Numbered from the stretch's first letter, positions 1 to 13,138 are shown. The stretch: DNA of 64,000 bases from Cinnamomum chago (GCA_038049695.1 CP142456.1:43132001-43196000); one strand, 5' to 3'. Numbers and translations: made by a program. The notes: generated by a model from the sequence alone, not told the origin.

Positions 1-412
1 GATGATGTCATTTAGACATTGGATTGCTAGAGAGAGATCACATTTTAGGAAAACTTTTAACCATTCTTTTGGAGATTGGTATTTTGTTTATATTGGCCTT
101 TGTTGGCCTCTAATTTTGGGAAATGTAATTAAATGATCTTTGTATAAACTCTAATTTACTTTTGGGTAACATGCTAATGATCATTGCTCATTCTGATACA
201 GTACTATATTTGTGTTAGTATCTTTATGATTAGAGATGGTTTGAATATTTGATTTGCTACACGCTTCCGCACTTAATAGAAATGTTCATATATGGTTGTG
301 ATATCCTCACCGCGGACACCTATGGGAAATTAAATAAATATGTGTACTCACCACACCACATTAGTGTCCCGATCCCGGATTAGTCCTTCGGGCCCTGTCC
401 AGGGTCGCAACA
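1..412 (+). mobile_element. 3' part of a long LTR (5' end outside window)
   Basis: The segment ends in a GC-rich inverted repeat followed by a terminal CA at 412. It matches, in reverse complement, the end of the solo LTR at 57883-61128 and the LTR end entering at 63658. Shared landmarks are the hairpin at 4-22, the CTTCCGCA motif near 265 and the block around 370-400. Beyond 412 the sequence belongs to the Tat-like element, so this LTR is inserted in that element. Whether it is solo or part of a full element cannot be seen. Confidence 0.8.
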
Positions 413-511
413 GCTCTCACCAACGCGTGTGCCCTGCCACTCGACATGTAGCGGCATAAGGGAGCGGATGATGTGACACTGCTGGCCTCGTCTCTGCAGT
501 TGGTCTTTTCG

Positions 512-587
512 GTAAGTTGCAGTCGCAGGTCTCTGAGTATCTTTCGTTCTTGCTAGCTTTTCTTCTGACGCTTGTTTCCCCTCTCAG
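512..587 (+). other. probable intron in the antisense ORF of the left Tat element
   Basis: A GTAAGT donor at 512 and a pyrimidine-rich tract ending in CTCTCAG at 587 bracket 76 bases. The mirror copy has the same arrangement on the minus strand near 50650-50730. Conservation of both splice-like sites in two copies supports an intron, but no transcript evidence is available. Confidence 0.5.
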
Positions 588-605
588 GTTGCATAGAGGG
601 TTCAT

Positions 606-1217
606 GTGGTCCTGGAGGGGGGCCGTGAAAGCAGCTCCATGGTCGAAAAGCTAGAAGCAGAGAAGAAGAAACTCGCTACGGCCTTGGAGGGGAGTAGTCA
701 AGAGCTGAAGGCAGCGGAGGAGAAGATAAATAGCCAGGGGGCAGAGCTCGAGTTTGCGCTCAACGAGCTCAGCAATGTGAAAGCTGAGACCCATGAGTTG
801 AAAGGTATGGCCACGGTCAAGGCTAAGAGAATTCTCGCACTTGAGGCCGAGCTGGCAAAATGGAATGCCGAGCTCGAATTGGTACACAAGGAGAAAGCCG
901 ATCTCCAAGACTCGCTCCAAGCTGAGATTGAGACATCCTTCCAGGACGGAGTTGATGCGGCCACAAAAGAGTACGAGGCCCAAGTCGAGAATATCAGCTC
1001 GGCGTTGTTCGAGCTCGGGTGTCAAGCTGCACTAAAGAAGGCAGGGGTCCTAGAGGATCACCCTGTTTATCAGGACCTGCCCAAGTTTTCTCGCCCTGAG
1101 CCCGACCCGAGTTCTGCCCCCACTGCTGAGGCTACTGTCCCGACTCCGCCTGAAGTTACTCCCCAAGCCACCACGACTGAGCCCTTTGATGTCAACGTGG
1201 AGGCTACTGCTTCTTAA
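606..1217 (+). CDS. antisense-ORF coiled-coil protein of Tat element
   Basis: An open frame of about 200 codons. Residues 10-150 are rich in Glu, Lys, Ala and Leu with heptad-like spacing (for example KLEAEKKKLATALEGSS), predicting a long coiled coil. The last 50 residues are Pro/Thr/Ser-rich. The frame opens with GTG just downstream of a probable intron, so the real start is likely further 5'. A homologous protein region lies on the minus strand at 46805-50634. In Tat-lineage elements such an ORF runs antisense to gag-pol; its function is not established. It is an element protein, not a host gene. Confidence 0.65.
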   Translation: MVLEGGRESSSMVEKLEAEKKKLATALEGSSQELKAAEEKINSQGAELEFALNELSNVKAETHELKGMATVKAKRILALEAELAKWNAELELVHKEKADLQDSLQAEIETSFQDGVDAATKEYEAQVENISSALFELGCQAALKKAGVLEDHPVYQDLPKFSRPEPDPSSAPTAEATVPTPPEVTPQATTTEPFDVNVEATAS

Positions 1218-1259
1218 AGCTCTTTTTGATATACTTTTTTCTTTTTCTTTCTTTGTAAT

Positions 1260-1320
1260 GAAAGTGTACAAAAATTATTCTCAATTAATGAAAAAGAATT
1301 CTTTCTCCATACTTGCCTTC
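1260..1320 (+). promoter_or_regulatory. probable 3' UTR and poly(A) signal of the antisense ORF
   Basis: Just after the stop the sequence becomes T-rich, then contains AATGAA-type signals near 1257 and 1287. The mirror copy has the equivalent A/T-rich stretch at 46640-46740. This suggests the antisense gene ends its own transcript here. It is an inference from composition and conservation only. Confidence 0.35.
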
Positions 1321-1689
1321 TCATTTCTTCTGATGATAACATGTGTGTGCTTGACTTTTGTTCCACAACTGGGCTCTTAGCACAAATGCCCGACTTTTGA
1401 CCAAGTAGTAGAGTTCGGTTCAGTAACCGGAACTGAGTGACCATTGGACAAATGACTTCGGTTCCATGACCAGAAGTGAGTTAGGCTAATCGAACTCGAT
1501 TCAACAACCGGAATTCTAATTGCACTCAAGTTTAAGTAACTTTAAGAAGTACCCGTGCCTTTAGAGATAGAAAACTTTTTGCAGGTTTCACAACCGAACT
1601 AGATTCCCATAGGAAGCCATCAGGTCCTTCAACTGCATAGTTGGTTCCATAATTGAACTAGGATAGCCGTCGAGTTCCATAACCTGGCA

Positions 1690-2255
1690 TGTTGCGCATT
1701 TGGTCCCGTGACCAGGTTCGCTTGTTCTGTAACCGAGCCGAGATTTTGGCCGAGTTCCATAACTGGGTGCTTTGTATAGCTAGTTCTGTAACCGAGCTAC
1801 AGTCTCTTCTATGCTGGTGCTGTTACCGAGCTAAGACTGCTGCCGAGTTCTGTAACTGCGGCATTTTGTGCAGCTGGTTCTGTAACCGAGCTGTGATCTC
1901 TTCCATGCTGGTGCCGTCACCAAGCTGAGACCCTTGCCGAGTTCTGTAACTACGACATTTTTTGCAGCTGGTTCTATAACCGAGCTGTGGCATCTTCCAT
2001 GCTGGTGCCGTCACCGAGCTGAGAACCTTGCCGAGTTCTGTAACTGTGGAATTTTGTGCAGTTGGTTCTGTAACCGAGCTGTGGTCACTTCCATGCTAGT
2101 GTTATCACCGAGATGAGACCCTTGCCGAGTTCTGTAACTACGACATTTTGTGCAGCTGGTTCTGTAACCGAGTTGTGGTCTCTTATATGCTGGTACTGTC
2201 ACCGAGCTGAGACTGCTGCCGAGTTCTGTAACTTGGCGAGGATTAGAGTTGTCGT
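1690..2255 (+). repeat. 94-bp tandem repeat array, about six units
   Basis: The phrase TTCTGTAACCGAGCTG recurs with a steady 94-bp spacing (anchors near 1694, 1788, 1882, 1976, 2070 and 2164). Each unit also carries CATGCTGGTGC and a CACCGAGCTGAGA phrase. It lies inside the left Tat element, between the gag-like region and the antisense ORF. The mirror copy has an inverted array of related 92-bp units at 45791-46250. Confidence 0.85.
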
Positions 2256-2318
2256 GAGTAAAGTTGTCCGGGTCGTGGCTGGTGCTATCACCGAGGCCAT
2301 TGCCGAGGCTTTATAAGT

Positions 2319-2570
2319 CGAGGCTGGTGCTGCCACCGAGACCCGATGCTGAAGATGTGTAGCGGAGGTTGGTGCTGTCACCGAGGCCACTACTGAAGCT
2401 TTGTAGCGGGGGCTGGTGCCTTCACCGAGGCCCGACGCTGAAGCTGTGTAGCGAAGCCTGGTGCTGTCATCGAGGCCATTGTTGAAGCTTTGTAGCGGAG
2501 GCTGGTGTTGTCACCGAGGCCATTGTTGAAGCTTTATAGCGGAGGCTGGTGCTGTCACCGAGGCCGCAGC
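2319..2570 (+). repeat. second tandem series, unit about 45 bp
   Basis: The phrase GGCTGGTG..GTCACCGAGGCC, followed by GAAGCTTTGTAGCGG, repeats about five times. It continues on the other side of the solo LTR at 5878-6039 in more diverged form. It is part of the Tat element; related repeats lie in inverted orientation at about 45440-45780. Confidence 0.7.
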
Positions 2571-3077
2571 TGTGAGATCCCGACCCGAGTGAACACGATT
2601 AGTGTTAATTGAGTCTTGTGTTAGACTTAAGCGTGATTAGTAGTCTTTAACTAAGTTGGGTTTGGAATAACTTTTGATATAGTTTTGGGGAATGTTGAGT
2701 GCCTTGGTGACTAGTGGGGCCCTTTGGATGTTCCTTATATGACTTTGCGTTTACTTGTGGGATTTTCCGGAATTATTTTGATTTGTGTTTTTGTCCCGTT
2801 TCATTTGTCTCGTTAGTCCCGACAACTTCCATGTTGATCTCGTCCTCGTTCGAGACCCTAAAACTTGACTTTCCTAGCCTTGAGGGCAAAACGGTCATTT
2901 TACACCAAATCTGTACTCAAAACTTGACATCCCCGAAACCCACGAAACATAAACTTTTTGGAAACTAGATATTTCGACGATCATTTCTTCCTTCTTCGTC
3001 GAATTCATTTGAAGTCCCGAAAACCATGATTTCAGCCCAAAGAGATTTTCTAGTGGTGGGACCCATTCTAACTTGCT

Positions 3078-3085
3078 TATATAAG
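3078..3085 (+). promoter_or_regulatory. TATA box of solo LTR 2571-5872
   Basis: TATATAAG lies about 75 bp downstream of the U3 hairpin and is followed by a C/T-rich leader. The same layout recurs in sister LTRs, with TATA-like boxes at 8748-8754, 27883-27890 and 63468-63473. Confidence 0.6.
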
Positions 3086-3756
3086 AGGAACCCATCTCCC
3101 TTCTCTTTCATCTCCATTTTTCAGCACAAAAGGGCAGCCTAGGGTTTTCTCTTGCAACTTTTTCTTTTTCTTCTTGCTCTCTCCGTCCCCATTCCACACC
3201 AAACTTGCATCAATCAAGAAATGGAGGTTATCATTCTCTTCCCCACCTTGCAAGCTTCCTTTTGATACCATTTGTTGAGAAATCCGTCAACTTTGAGATC
3301 TTCATTGAGCTAACTCTTGCCATTTGGAGACCTTACAAGTAAGTGACCATCTCCATCTTCTAGATTTGTATTCTTTTAGTCCTTGAGAAGCCCCAATTTC
3401 ATTATTGTGAGTTCTATCTTCTTCATTCTTGGTTTGACCCATTTTAGGGTTTGTTTTGGGGATTTTTGCTTGTAGCTTGGATTTTGAGATTGAGAGGTGA
3501 TTAGATACTTGGATTTGCTTGATTAGAGACCAACGACAAGTGGATGATTAGATGTTTTGAGTTTTAAATGATTTGGTGAAATATTAATGATTTACTCATG
3601 CTTTTATTGACTTGCATTGTTGAAAATAAATGCTCATCAATGGATTTTTTTAATTCATTATTATCATGGATTGAGTTGGTTTATTGCTTTCATTATATCT
3701 CTTGTGTTGGTTGTATAAGTGTTGAAATGAGGAAAAAGAAAAAGGACCCATTTCAC

Positions 3757-3965
3757 TGCAGAACAGAACCTGAGTTCTGTTCCGCAGTGCATGCGGTCAA
3801 CCGGCTCGGGGGCTCGGTCGACCGGCAACACAGGGACAAGTTCTCTAGAACCTGACCAAAAACACTGCTGACAATTTTTAGTTACAACTGTCGGTCGACC
3901 AACAATGTCAGGTCGACCGAAGCTGCTGTGTACGGGGACGACCGGACCTTGACCATGTCAACCGG
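3757..3965. repeat. GC-rich palindrome cluster (GGTCGACC type) in LTR
   Basis: The palindrome GGTCGACC and variants such as GGTCAACCGG recur at short spacing in this stretch. It contrasts sharply with the AT-rich LTR around it. Sister LTRs have a cluster at the equivalent place, built from a different palindrome. Confidence 0.75.
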
Positions 3966-6410
3966 GCCAACTGAAAATGCCTTCCTGGAAGGGATTTTTA
4001 CCCTATTTTTGGATGGACTTAGGTGGGACTTTGGCTACCCTTTTTGGACTCATTTGACTATATGTGATGATGTCTTGAGCCAACGTTCTTCACGGTTATT
4101 CCGGTTGCATCGAAATCCAATATAATTCAATCTTGAATGGTACGGGACAACGCGATACCTTCTTTATATCTATGCACGAAGTCTATTTGTTTGAGTATCG
4201 CGGATCCTACCCCTTTCGGTGACTGAGTATGTTGTACGATGCTTCAGGAGTAACATTGTACTTAGGATTGGATTGTCTATAGTTTTTATTTTAATCGTAC
4301 GGTTTGGTACTATCTATAAGCTCATTTAAAGTTTTGAAAACCCTAAAGTGTATAAGGAGCCCGGAATGTCTTCAAACTCAAGGAGTACCAAGTCATTATT
4401 ACAATCGACATACGGGGACCCCTATTCACCTTAAATAAATCTTGAAATCGCTATTTTACCCAAAATTGTAATAGTTCATTGTATTTTCTTATTCCCGAGA
4501 CTTACATTACATGACTTGTTTTCCTGAAAGCATTGAAGTTACACTAGTAACAGTTACTTGTCCCCAAATGCATTGCCCGACGTGAAATGAAAGTTATGCC
4601 TTTGAGCATTCTTGCCCCGCCCGTTTATTTACTTGAACTTGATGTATTTTACACATGTCTTGATTTCTGTTATTTGACCTATGAGTCGGCACCACTAAGC
4701 TTGGATGACCTTGTCGGTTTGATCCACCGACTTGGAGATCCCCCTCCCGTCCCGCCAGCTGCAGTTTGGATCTCGATACCCAGCTCGCTCCCGTGGTTCC
4801 CGATACCCAACTCGCTACCGTGCTCCCGATGCCCGGCTTGCTCCATGGTTCCCGATACTCGGCTTGCTACCGTGGTTCCCGATGCCCGGCTTGCCACCGT
4901 GGCCCCGTCCCGTATTATTATTATTATATGTATATGTATATTTCGTTGATTCTCCTCACTTCGGTGACTGAGTTCAACGGCCCCGATATACTCTTGTCAT
5001 TTCGGTGATAGAGGACTTAGCTTCGTGTGGTTGCCATCTTGCTAGTTCTTGATTCCTTGGATACCTTACATGTTTTATATTGCTTATTTGTTTTCCAGTA
5101 AATGATTCATTTCGTTTATGAAAGTTATTGTTTAAACAGGTATTAATGTTTTCCAAGGTAAATTCAGTTATTGTTATATCGTTTTCCATTCCTTGTTTTA
5201 CTCATGCTTTAAATGAATACATGTTTTGTCAGAGATCCATGATTTTTCCACCCGTTTTAATTATATGCAGCCTTTGATCAAATAATGTGAATTATCACAT
5301 GCTTTATTTTTTAGCACATTTTTTATCTTTCACCCACCTGCCAGACCGTCGTGTCTGACCCACTATTTTGGTACTCGGGTCCAGACTTCTTCGTCCCGAG
5401 ATGAGTGCTTTTGTTGGTTGTGGAGTCATGAGTTGCAGATTGTTTTCTTGGCTATGTCATGTAGACATTGAGCTTGACATCAGAGTTGCATCACATATGG
5501 GTAGTGGTTATTAGCTTGTTATTGTATGGCTTTTATTAGCCTTTTCTTTGGATTCTTAATTAATGTACATTGATAATTTGCAACTTGAACACAAATGGGA
5601 ATGCTTGTACTGTCACTGTCAGCTCTGTATTTTGTTGTGATGGTTTACTCCAGTCTAATATGGTTCTTGACATATTAGCTATATGCTAGCGGTTGAGTGC
5701 GACACGGAATCCGATGGCCACAGACTCTGGGTCGCAACACCACGAAAGCTTCTGCAAAATATTCACAGTGTGTTGGAATGTGTTGTCTTCACACACGCGG
5801 ATCTTTGGAGAAAAATATAATTATCCTTAATCCCATTTTCACCACCGAGGTTCCGGTTTGGGGGCGTGACAGCAGCTAAAGCTGTGACGATTGGAATTAT
5901 CCGAGCTGTGGCTGGTGCTATTACCGAGGCCGTAGCCGAAACTCCTACTAGGTTCTGCTTCTATCGAGTCGTAGTTGGTGATATCGCCGAGGCCACTGCA
6001 GGAGCTGTCGCGATTGGAACTGTCCGAGTTGTGGCACCATGTTAGCGATTTTGTGGATTGCAATTTAATGGATGCATTATCATATTAGCATCATTTGAAT
6101 TTTCACACTTGCATTGATTTAGAAAATCTTGAAATCTTGATTTATACATGCATTGTTTTTAAGACTTGTAGAAATCTTGATTTATGCATGTTTTGTTTTT
6201 AAACTTGGATGCAATTAGTTTTGAAAAGAAGTTTTATGAATCAAGCAAGTCTATGAGTTTTAAATCTTTCAAATCATTTTAGGCTTTTTATGTTTCATGT
6301 TTTTAAACCTCTTAGTTTGATTTAAAACATGATTTCAAGCTTGATTCAGTGGCCCAAAAGTCCCCACATGAAAATACTTTGAAATATACAAGTTTAGGGG
6401 ATTTTGGTCC

Positions 6411-6590
6411 CAGGCCCGGGTCGACCCGCAGTGTGGCCGGTCCAAGGGACCCGGTCGACCGAGCCCACTGCGGATCGACCGGGTAAAGAGCCGTTGTGCT
6501 CTTTTCAAACGGTCAGTTTTATGACCGTTGAAGGCCAGGTCGACCGGGCCATGTACCAAGTCGACCGGAGACTAGCCGTTGGGCACTTTT
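6411..6590. repeat. GGTCGACC palindrome cluster upstream of TATA
   Basis: At least six copies of GGTCGACC or GTCGACCGG occur between 6411 and 6580, ending directly before the TATA box. Homologous clusters are at 8044-8212, 20574-20736 and, inverted, 34320-34470. Confidence 0.75.
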
Positions 6591-6594
6591 TGGG

Positions 6595-6603
6595 TATAAA
6601 TAG
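6595..6603 (+). promoter_or_regulatory. TATA box of the outer copia-like LTR
   Basis: TATAAATAG follows the palindrome cluster directly and is the best core-promoter match in this LTR. The position is equivalent to TTTATA at about 8224 and 20744 in the younger LTR pair. Confidence 0.6.
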
Positions 6604-7550
6604 TGGCTCATTCCTAAAGAAATTTTGAGGATCCAAGGGATACTCCTTGAGGTGTTTTGAGGCCAATCAAAGGGGAATGAGCTAAGGGATGAAAGGGGTC
6701 ATTTGGAAATCTAAAGCTTGGTTTCATTGAGTTAAATCACTAAGTAAGCTTTACTTTTCTTAATCATATGTTTTCATTCTTTTCTTAATTATTGGTAAAT
6801 CTTTTTTAGCATGATAAACTATGATTTGCTGTGTCCTTAACATGTATATGTTTTGAATTGATTTATTGTTTTGGATGCATCACCTTGATTCAATCCAAGT
6901 AGTACTTAAATTGGTATATCTAAGTAAATCATGTTAATGAAAACATCTTTGAAATTTTATGTAACATGATTCCTATACTTGGTTGAATCTTTGGTTGTTA
7001 TTTTTCATCATAAGAAAATCACTTTCAAATCTATCTTATGTTTTGGATTCAACAACTTCACAAATCATATGTACTTTTGTTTTAAAGTTTCACAACTTGT
7101 TTAGCATTGATAGGTATATCATTTTCAAGTTGAATTTATAATTACATATGATTTGTCCCATAACTTCAATCAAATCTATTTTTGTGTTTTATGCTTATAG
7201 CATACACATATTAAGCTACATTGTTAATTTGATTGAAATCCCTATGCATCACATGTTTTGTTCTTAGAATTTCACAACTTGTTTGGAATACATATGTATA
7301 TCTTTTACAAGTTATTTTTAACATGTGATTAGCATTCTTACCTCAATCATAAATGTTTTTATGAGCTACAACTTTCAAAAGCCTTTGGCATACATTTATG
7401 TGCTTTCATTTTCAAATTGATTGAGGACATCATACATACACATTGTGCATTCATCTTTGCATTCATAGTGTGTGTTTGTGTGAATTAGATTTTCACTTTC
7501 ATATCCGCCTAATTAAGAGGCATTGTAATGAGCTATAATATTGTATCTCC

Positions 7551-10500
7551 TGTTAGGAATTTTGTATTTGCAATTTGATGGATGCATTTTCACTTTAGCA
7601 TCATTTGAATTTTCACACTTGCATTGTTTTAGAAAACCTTGAAATCTGGTTTTATACATGCATTGCTTTTAAGATTTGAAAAAAGTATTGTTTTATGCAT
7701 GTTTTGTTTTTATACTTGGATGCATTGATTTTAGAATTCAAACTCTTTTGAAATCCTAATTCTTTGTGCATTACTTTTGAGAAATCATATTGAGAATTTA
7801 GGTTTGTGCCTTGCATACATTCATCACTTTCAGAATCTTTTTTTTATGCATTTTTATGTGAAAAGAGTTTTTAGAAATCAAGCTAGCCTATGTTTTAAAT
7901 CTTCCAAATTATTTTAGGCTTTTTGTGTTTCATGTTTTTAAACATCTTCGTTTGATTTAAAACATGTTTCCAAGCTTGGTTTAGTGGCCCAAAAATCCCC
8001 ACAAAGAAAAACCTTCAAATATGCAAAAGTTGGGAATTTTTGTCCCAGGGGGTGGTCCGGCAGTGTCGCCGGTCGACCGGCCCAGAGGTCCCGGTCGACC
8101 GGGAACACTGCAGGCCAACTGGGCCCCTGGAGCCCCAACGGTCATATTTTTTACCGTTGTGTGATCCCGGTCGACCGAGACCTGTTTCCAGGTCGACCGA
8201 GGACTAGCCGTTGGACTGTTTTTCTTTATAAAGTTGTGAGAACCCGACCCCTAATCTCTTGAATTAGTGTTGTTTTATTTGGGGATTAGTTTCTTTTAGT
8301 GGGACTAGTACTTGTTGGGTTGAGCTTGTGAGCTAGAATGGTTTTTCTCTAGTTTTGGGGAATTTTGAGGGCCTTTGTGATTAGTGGGACCCTTTGGGGG
8401 TTCTTTTAGTGACTTTGCGCGAGGTTGGGAGATTATTCGAAATTCCCGATAATTCTTGTTTTAGCCTCATTTGACTTATTTTGTTAACCTCTACAACTTT
8501 CGTGTTCACTCCGTACCCATTCAAAGCTCCGAAAATCAATTTTTCCAGCCCGGAGGGCAAAACAGTCTTTTCACACCAAATCTGGACCCAAATTTCGAGA
8601 TCCCAGAACCATGCCAAAGTTATACTTTTTGAAAACTAGATTTTATGAGAAACATTTTTCTCTTCTTCGTCGATCGCATCCGAGGCCAACAAATAGATGT
8701 TTTACCCTTGGCAAGCTTTGAGTGTAGTGGGGCCCCCACCCACCCATTATAAAATGACTCCACTCACTCTTTCTCCCTCATTTTCCACTCCCCATCGGCT
8801 GCAACTCCCAGCTACAGTGCCAGCAGCCCCTCTTCTTCATTTCTTCCATTTCTTCTTGCTTTCTCCTCTCATTCTTGGAAGAAACTCTTGCCATTTGGAA
8901 ACCTAACTATGCCATCTTCTTCCCCATCTCTTTAGCTTCCCATGGATGTGATTCTTGTGCAAAACCAAGGTGGGCAGCCCCTATTGCAAGCTTCTTCTTG
9001 TTCATTCATGGCCTTAGAGGTAAAGACTCCTTCCCATTTTCCTTGTATGTGCTATGGCTCTCCCTTAGGTTCTATTTTCTAGTTGGGTTTGAGCCCATTC
9101 CTTGTCTTTCATTGTTTAACTCATTTTAGGGTTTGTTTTTGGGGTTTTTGTAGAGATTGTGGATCTTGAGCTTGAGAGGTGATTAGGAGCTTGATTTGCT
9201 AGATTAGAACCCAAGGCAAGTGGATGAATGGATGGTTTGAATGTTATCAAGTTTTATGAGAAAATCCTAAGTTTTATTACTTGTTCTTGATCATTGGATA
9301 CATGTTTTCATATATGTTTCTTGCCACTTATTTATTGATTTCGAAAATGCATATTAATGGTTGTTTCTCTCTTGTTAATCTCTTGGAAATGTATGCATTT
9401 CATTTGATCAAGGTTTGCTCATATGGTTTTATAGTGAATGGGGTTGGTTTTCCATTCATGTTTATGTTTACTAGCTTGCATTGATTTGAAATTGATACTC
9501 ATTTAATGAGTTTTGCTAAATCATCTATGGTTAAGGAAATGTGAATTAATAGTCTTGATTTATCTCTAGATTCTTGGCTCAAATGGACCCTTGTGTATAT
9601 TGGGGATTCTTCCCTTTGTTTAATGTGAAATGAGAAGAAAGAGGTGTTTGGATTTAATGTTCATTGAAGTTTTGATGGGAGTTTTTATTTTAGTTTGGAT
9701 GTTTGTTGAAGCAAGGAAAAGCTCAATTTGTATAAGAGTTCAAGTGGAAGAGAAAGGAGGGAAAGGATGTCAAAAAACAAAAAAATTTCGGATGCCTGGG
9801 AGGTTTCTGCCTCCTGGCGTTAGAGACCTGGGCGCCCTTTTCTGCTTCCGGGCGTCCAGACGCCGGGTTTCTGGCGTCCGGACGCCGGGAACCTGCAGGA
9901 AAAAAAAAGAGCCACTTTGAAACACCTATAACTTTTGATTCTCATATCGGATTTGGAAGTTATATATACCGTTGGAAAGCTCTTGAAACAAGGAATCCAA
10001 TGGTATACTTATCTTAGTGATAAAAGATTGAAAAGTGAAGTGGATATTTGAACCAATGAAAACTAGTATGTGATTAAGAGTTTTCAACTTGATGTTGTGC
10101 ATTTGAAAATCGTAAAAGTGCATAAGGAGCCCGGAATGTCTTCAAACTCAAGGAGTACCAAGTAATGACTATAATCGACATACGGGACCCCTATTCACTT
10201 AAATAGATCTTGAAATTAATACTTTTCCCGAAATTGTTATAGTTTATTGTTTCACCTCATTTCCAAGATTTGCATTATATGACTTGTTTTCCCGAAAGCA
10301 TTTGAAGTTACTCTAGTAACAGTTAATTGTCCCGAAATGTATTGCCCGATATGAAATGACAATGTGCCCTTGAGCACCCCCATTTTACCCGTTTATTTAC
10401 TATACTTGATTTACTTGCATATGTCTCGATTGGTTTTGACCTATGAGTCGGCATCACTAAGCTTGGATAACCTTGTCAGTCTGATCCACTGACTTGGAGA

Positions 10501-13138
10501 TCCCCCTCCCGTCCCACCAGCTGCAGTTTGGATCCCGATACCCGGTTATTGCCGTGGTCCCATCCCGATACCCGGTTCGCTACCGTGGTCCCGTTCCCGT
10601 ATATTTATATTGTATATATGATTCGCGTTGAGTCTCCTCACCTTGTGTGACTGAGACCAGCGTCCCGTTATACTCTTGTCACTTCGGTGATAGAGGACTT
10701 AGCTTTTTGTGATTGCCATCTTGCCAGTTCCCGATTCCTTGGATACCTGACACGTTTTATATTGCTTACTTGCTTTCCGATAAATGATTCGTTTCTTTTA
10801 TGAAAGTTGTTATTTAAACAAGTGTTCATATTCTCCAATGTAAATTCAGTTAGTATTATATTGTTTTCTGTTCTTTGTACACGCACATGTTTTAAATGAA
10901 TGCCGGTTGGGTGAATACCCATGCTTTTACATATGTTTCAGAGGATCAATGATTTTGTTAGATCTATATGATTACACATGTTTTAAAGGAATACCCGAAT
11001 TGTTAAATATTCGTGCCTTGTTTTAAATGACATTTGGTTTGTTAGATATCTATGTTTATACCTGTTTTAAATGATTACCCGAGTTATTAAATATCCATGC
11101 CTTGAAATATGTTTAAATGAACACTAGTTTTGTCAGATTTCTTTGGTTACACCGGTTTTAAATGAGCACCCGGTTTGTTAAATATCCATATTTTCACATA
11201 TGTTTCAAAGGGACATTGGTTTTGCTAGACTGCTATGAATACCTGGTTTGTTGTATGCTTATGTTTTTACCTAAGTCTCAAATGAACGTTTGTTTTGTCA
11301 AACCACTATATTTATACATGTTTTAGACGAACACCCGATTGTCAAATATCTATGTTTATAGATGATGTAAATGAACACATGTTTTATTAGATATTCATGT
11401 TTTACCCATGCTTGAAACGAATACATGTTTTGCCCGAGATCCACGATTTTGCACCCGTTTAATTATATGCAGCATTTGATCGAATAACATGATTTATCAT
11501 ATGTTTTATTCTTCAGTATAATTATGATCTTTTCATCCACCTGCCAGACCGTCGTGTCTGACCCACTACATTTGGTACTCAGGTTCAGATTTCTTTGTCC
11601 CGAGATGAGTGCTTGGGTTGGCTGTGGAGCCATGTTTTGCAGGTTGTTTTGTCGGCTATGTCATGTAGACATTGAGCTTGACATAGGAGCTACGTCATAT
11701 TTGGGGTAGTGATTATAGCTTATTGTTGTATGGCTTTTATTAGCCTTTCCTTGGGATTCTTAATTAATGTACATTGATAATTGTAACTGGAACATATATG
11801 GGAATGTAATATCCTGTTACTGTCAGCTCTGTAATATATTGTGATGGTTTACTCCAGTCTGATATGATTCTTGATATAATAGCTATACGCTAAAGGTTGA
11901 GTGCGACACGGAATCCGATGGCCACGGACTCCGGGTTGCAATGCCACGAAAGCTTCCGCAAAATATCCAGAACGTGTTAGAATGTGTTGTCTTCACACAC
12001 GTGGATCCTGGGAGAAAAATATATAATTATGCTTAAATCTCATTCCCGCCCCCGAGGTTCTGGTTCGGGGGCGTGACAAAAGTCCATTCATTTCCAACCT
12101 TTTTTTTAGGCTTGAACCATGAACTTTTGAGACCGTTTTGGAGCCAAAGAAAGGGGAAGAAATTGGAAAGGCTAGAGGGCTATTTGGAAATCAAATGCTT
12201 GAGTTTTAAAAAGGTACATCTTACTTATCATTTTGATTTCCATTAAAATTAGAATCAATGCATGGTTAAATCTTTGTATTTTCTTTTATGCAGGATTTCT
12301 AGTTTTTAAAGAGTTGTTTTGCAAACTCATTACCATCTTTGGAATATTAAGAATGGTTTGCAAACTCTCTTGACTAATTCACATGCTCTTAGATTTTAAT
12401 ATTCATACAACTTGTTTAGTTCATTTCTTCAAAGTTGTTTCAATCTTTTATGTGATTAGTTTTCTCTTCAATCATCATTTTATAAGCTTTGATTTTAAAA
12501 TGCATCATGCATTCATTTAAGAGCTTCATTGTTGAAATTGATTGAAGAAAAGCATTCATACACTTGTGCACACACTTTAGCTCATTTAGTGTATGTTTGT
12601 AATTTGAATTACACTTTCATATTAGCCTATGTAGAGGCAATTCAATTGTGCTTAAATTGTATCTCTTGGAGTGTTCTTTTGTGAAGACACCTTCTTAGAG
12701 AAATCATTCATTTGTAAAGGTTATTGCTAAGCCTAAGAAAAGCATCTTGTAAAGGTTATTGCTTAGCCTAAGAAAAGCATTTTGTAAAGGTTATTGCTTA
12801 GCCTAGAAAAGCACATTGAGAGGTTGTTGTTTAGCCTAGAAAAACAACATTGTAAGGGTTATTGCTTAGCCTAGTAAAAAGCATAAATAGTGGAAATCCG
12901 GTGAGGTGAGTGGATCACAAGCCGGTAGTGGACGTAGGCATTGAGGCCGAACCACTATAAACCTTTGTGTTGTGGTGTATGCATGTGGTGATTGTTTATA
13001 TTAGCTTCCGCATCTTGTTTGATTAATCATCACTTGTGACTAGTTTATGTTAAGAAGTTAAAATTAATCATAATTGGTCACATATTGTAGCTCACCCTAT
13101 TCACCCCCGCCTCTAGGGTTAGGATCCCAGGACTTTCA
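7551..13138 (+). repeat. 5' LTR of the 7551-21813 element
   Basis: It starts TGTTAGGAATTTTG and ends GGACTTTCA. Without the nested solo LTR at 8235-12078 and its duplicated AAAGT it is 1739 bp, against 1743 bp for the 3' LTR. The insertion sits just after the TATA-like TTTATA, so it would separate this promoter from its transcript. Confidence 0.92.
8235..12078 (+). mobile_element. solo LTR, 3.84 kb, in the 5' LTR of the young element
   Basis: It starts TGTGAGAACCCGACC and ends GGGGGCGTGACA, flanked by AAAGT at 8230-8234 and 12079-12083. The empty site can be read in the 3' LTR near 20750. TATA-like sequence is at 8748-8754, a palindrome cluster of GGCGTCCGGACGCC type at 9785-9900, the conserved block at 10117-10165, and the CAGAC/GTCTG hairpin at 11545-11560. 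The 3' tip forms a 9-bp inverted repeat, CGCCCCCGA/TCGGGGGCG. It is younger than the already young element it interrupts. Confidence 0.93.

Larger units (their letters stand above)
2571..5872 (+). mobile_element. solo LTR, 3.3 kb, in the left Tat element
   Basis: It begins TGTGAGATCCCGACC and ends GGGGGCGTGACA, and is flanked by the 5-bp duplication GCAGC (2566-2570 and 5873-5877). No primer site, polypurine tract or second LTR lies inside, so it is a solo LTR of 3302 bp. Landmarks in order: a U3 hairpin (2973-3003), TATA box (3078-3085), GC-rich palindrome cluster (3757-3965), a block conserved among relatives (4344-4392), a hairpin with stems CAGAC/GTCTG (5342-5357) and the sequence ATGTC..GACAT near 5457. 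Its first half resembles the LTR at 57883-61128, its second half those at 8235 and 27373. Confidence 0.9.

Noticed and set aside
8697-9129. Open frames in solo LTR 8235-12078 after the TATA box
   Set aside because: They lie in the leader of an LTR, have low-complexity Leu/Phe/Pro composition and are not kept in sister LTRs.
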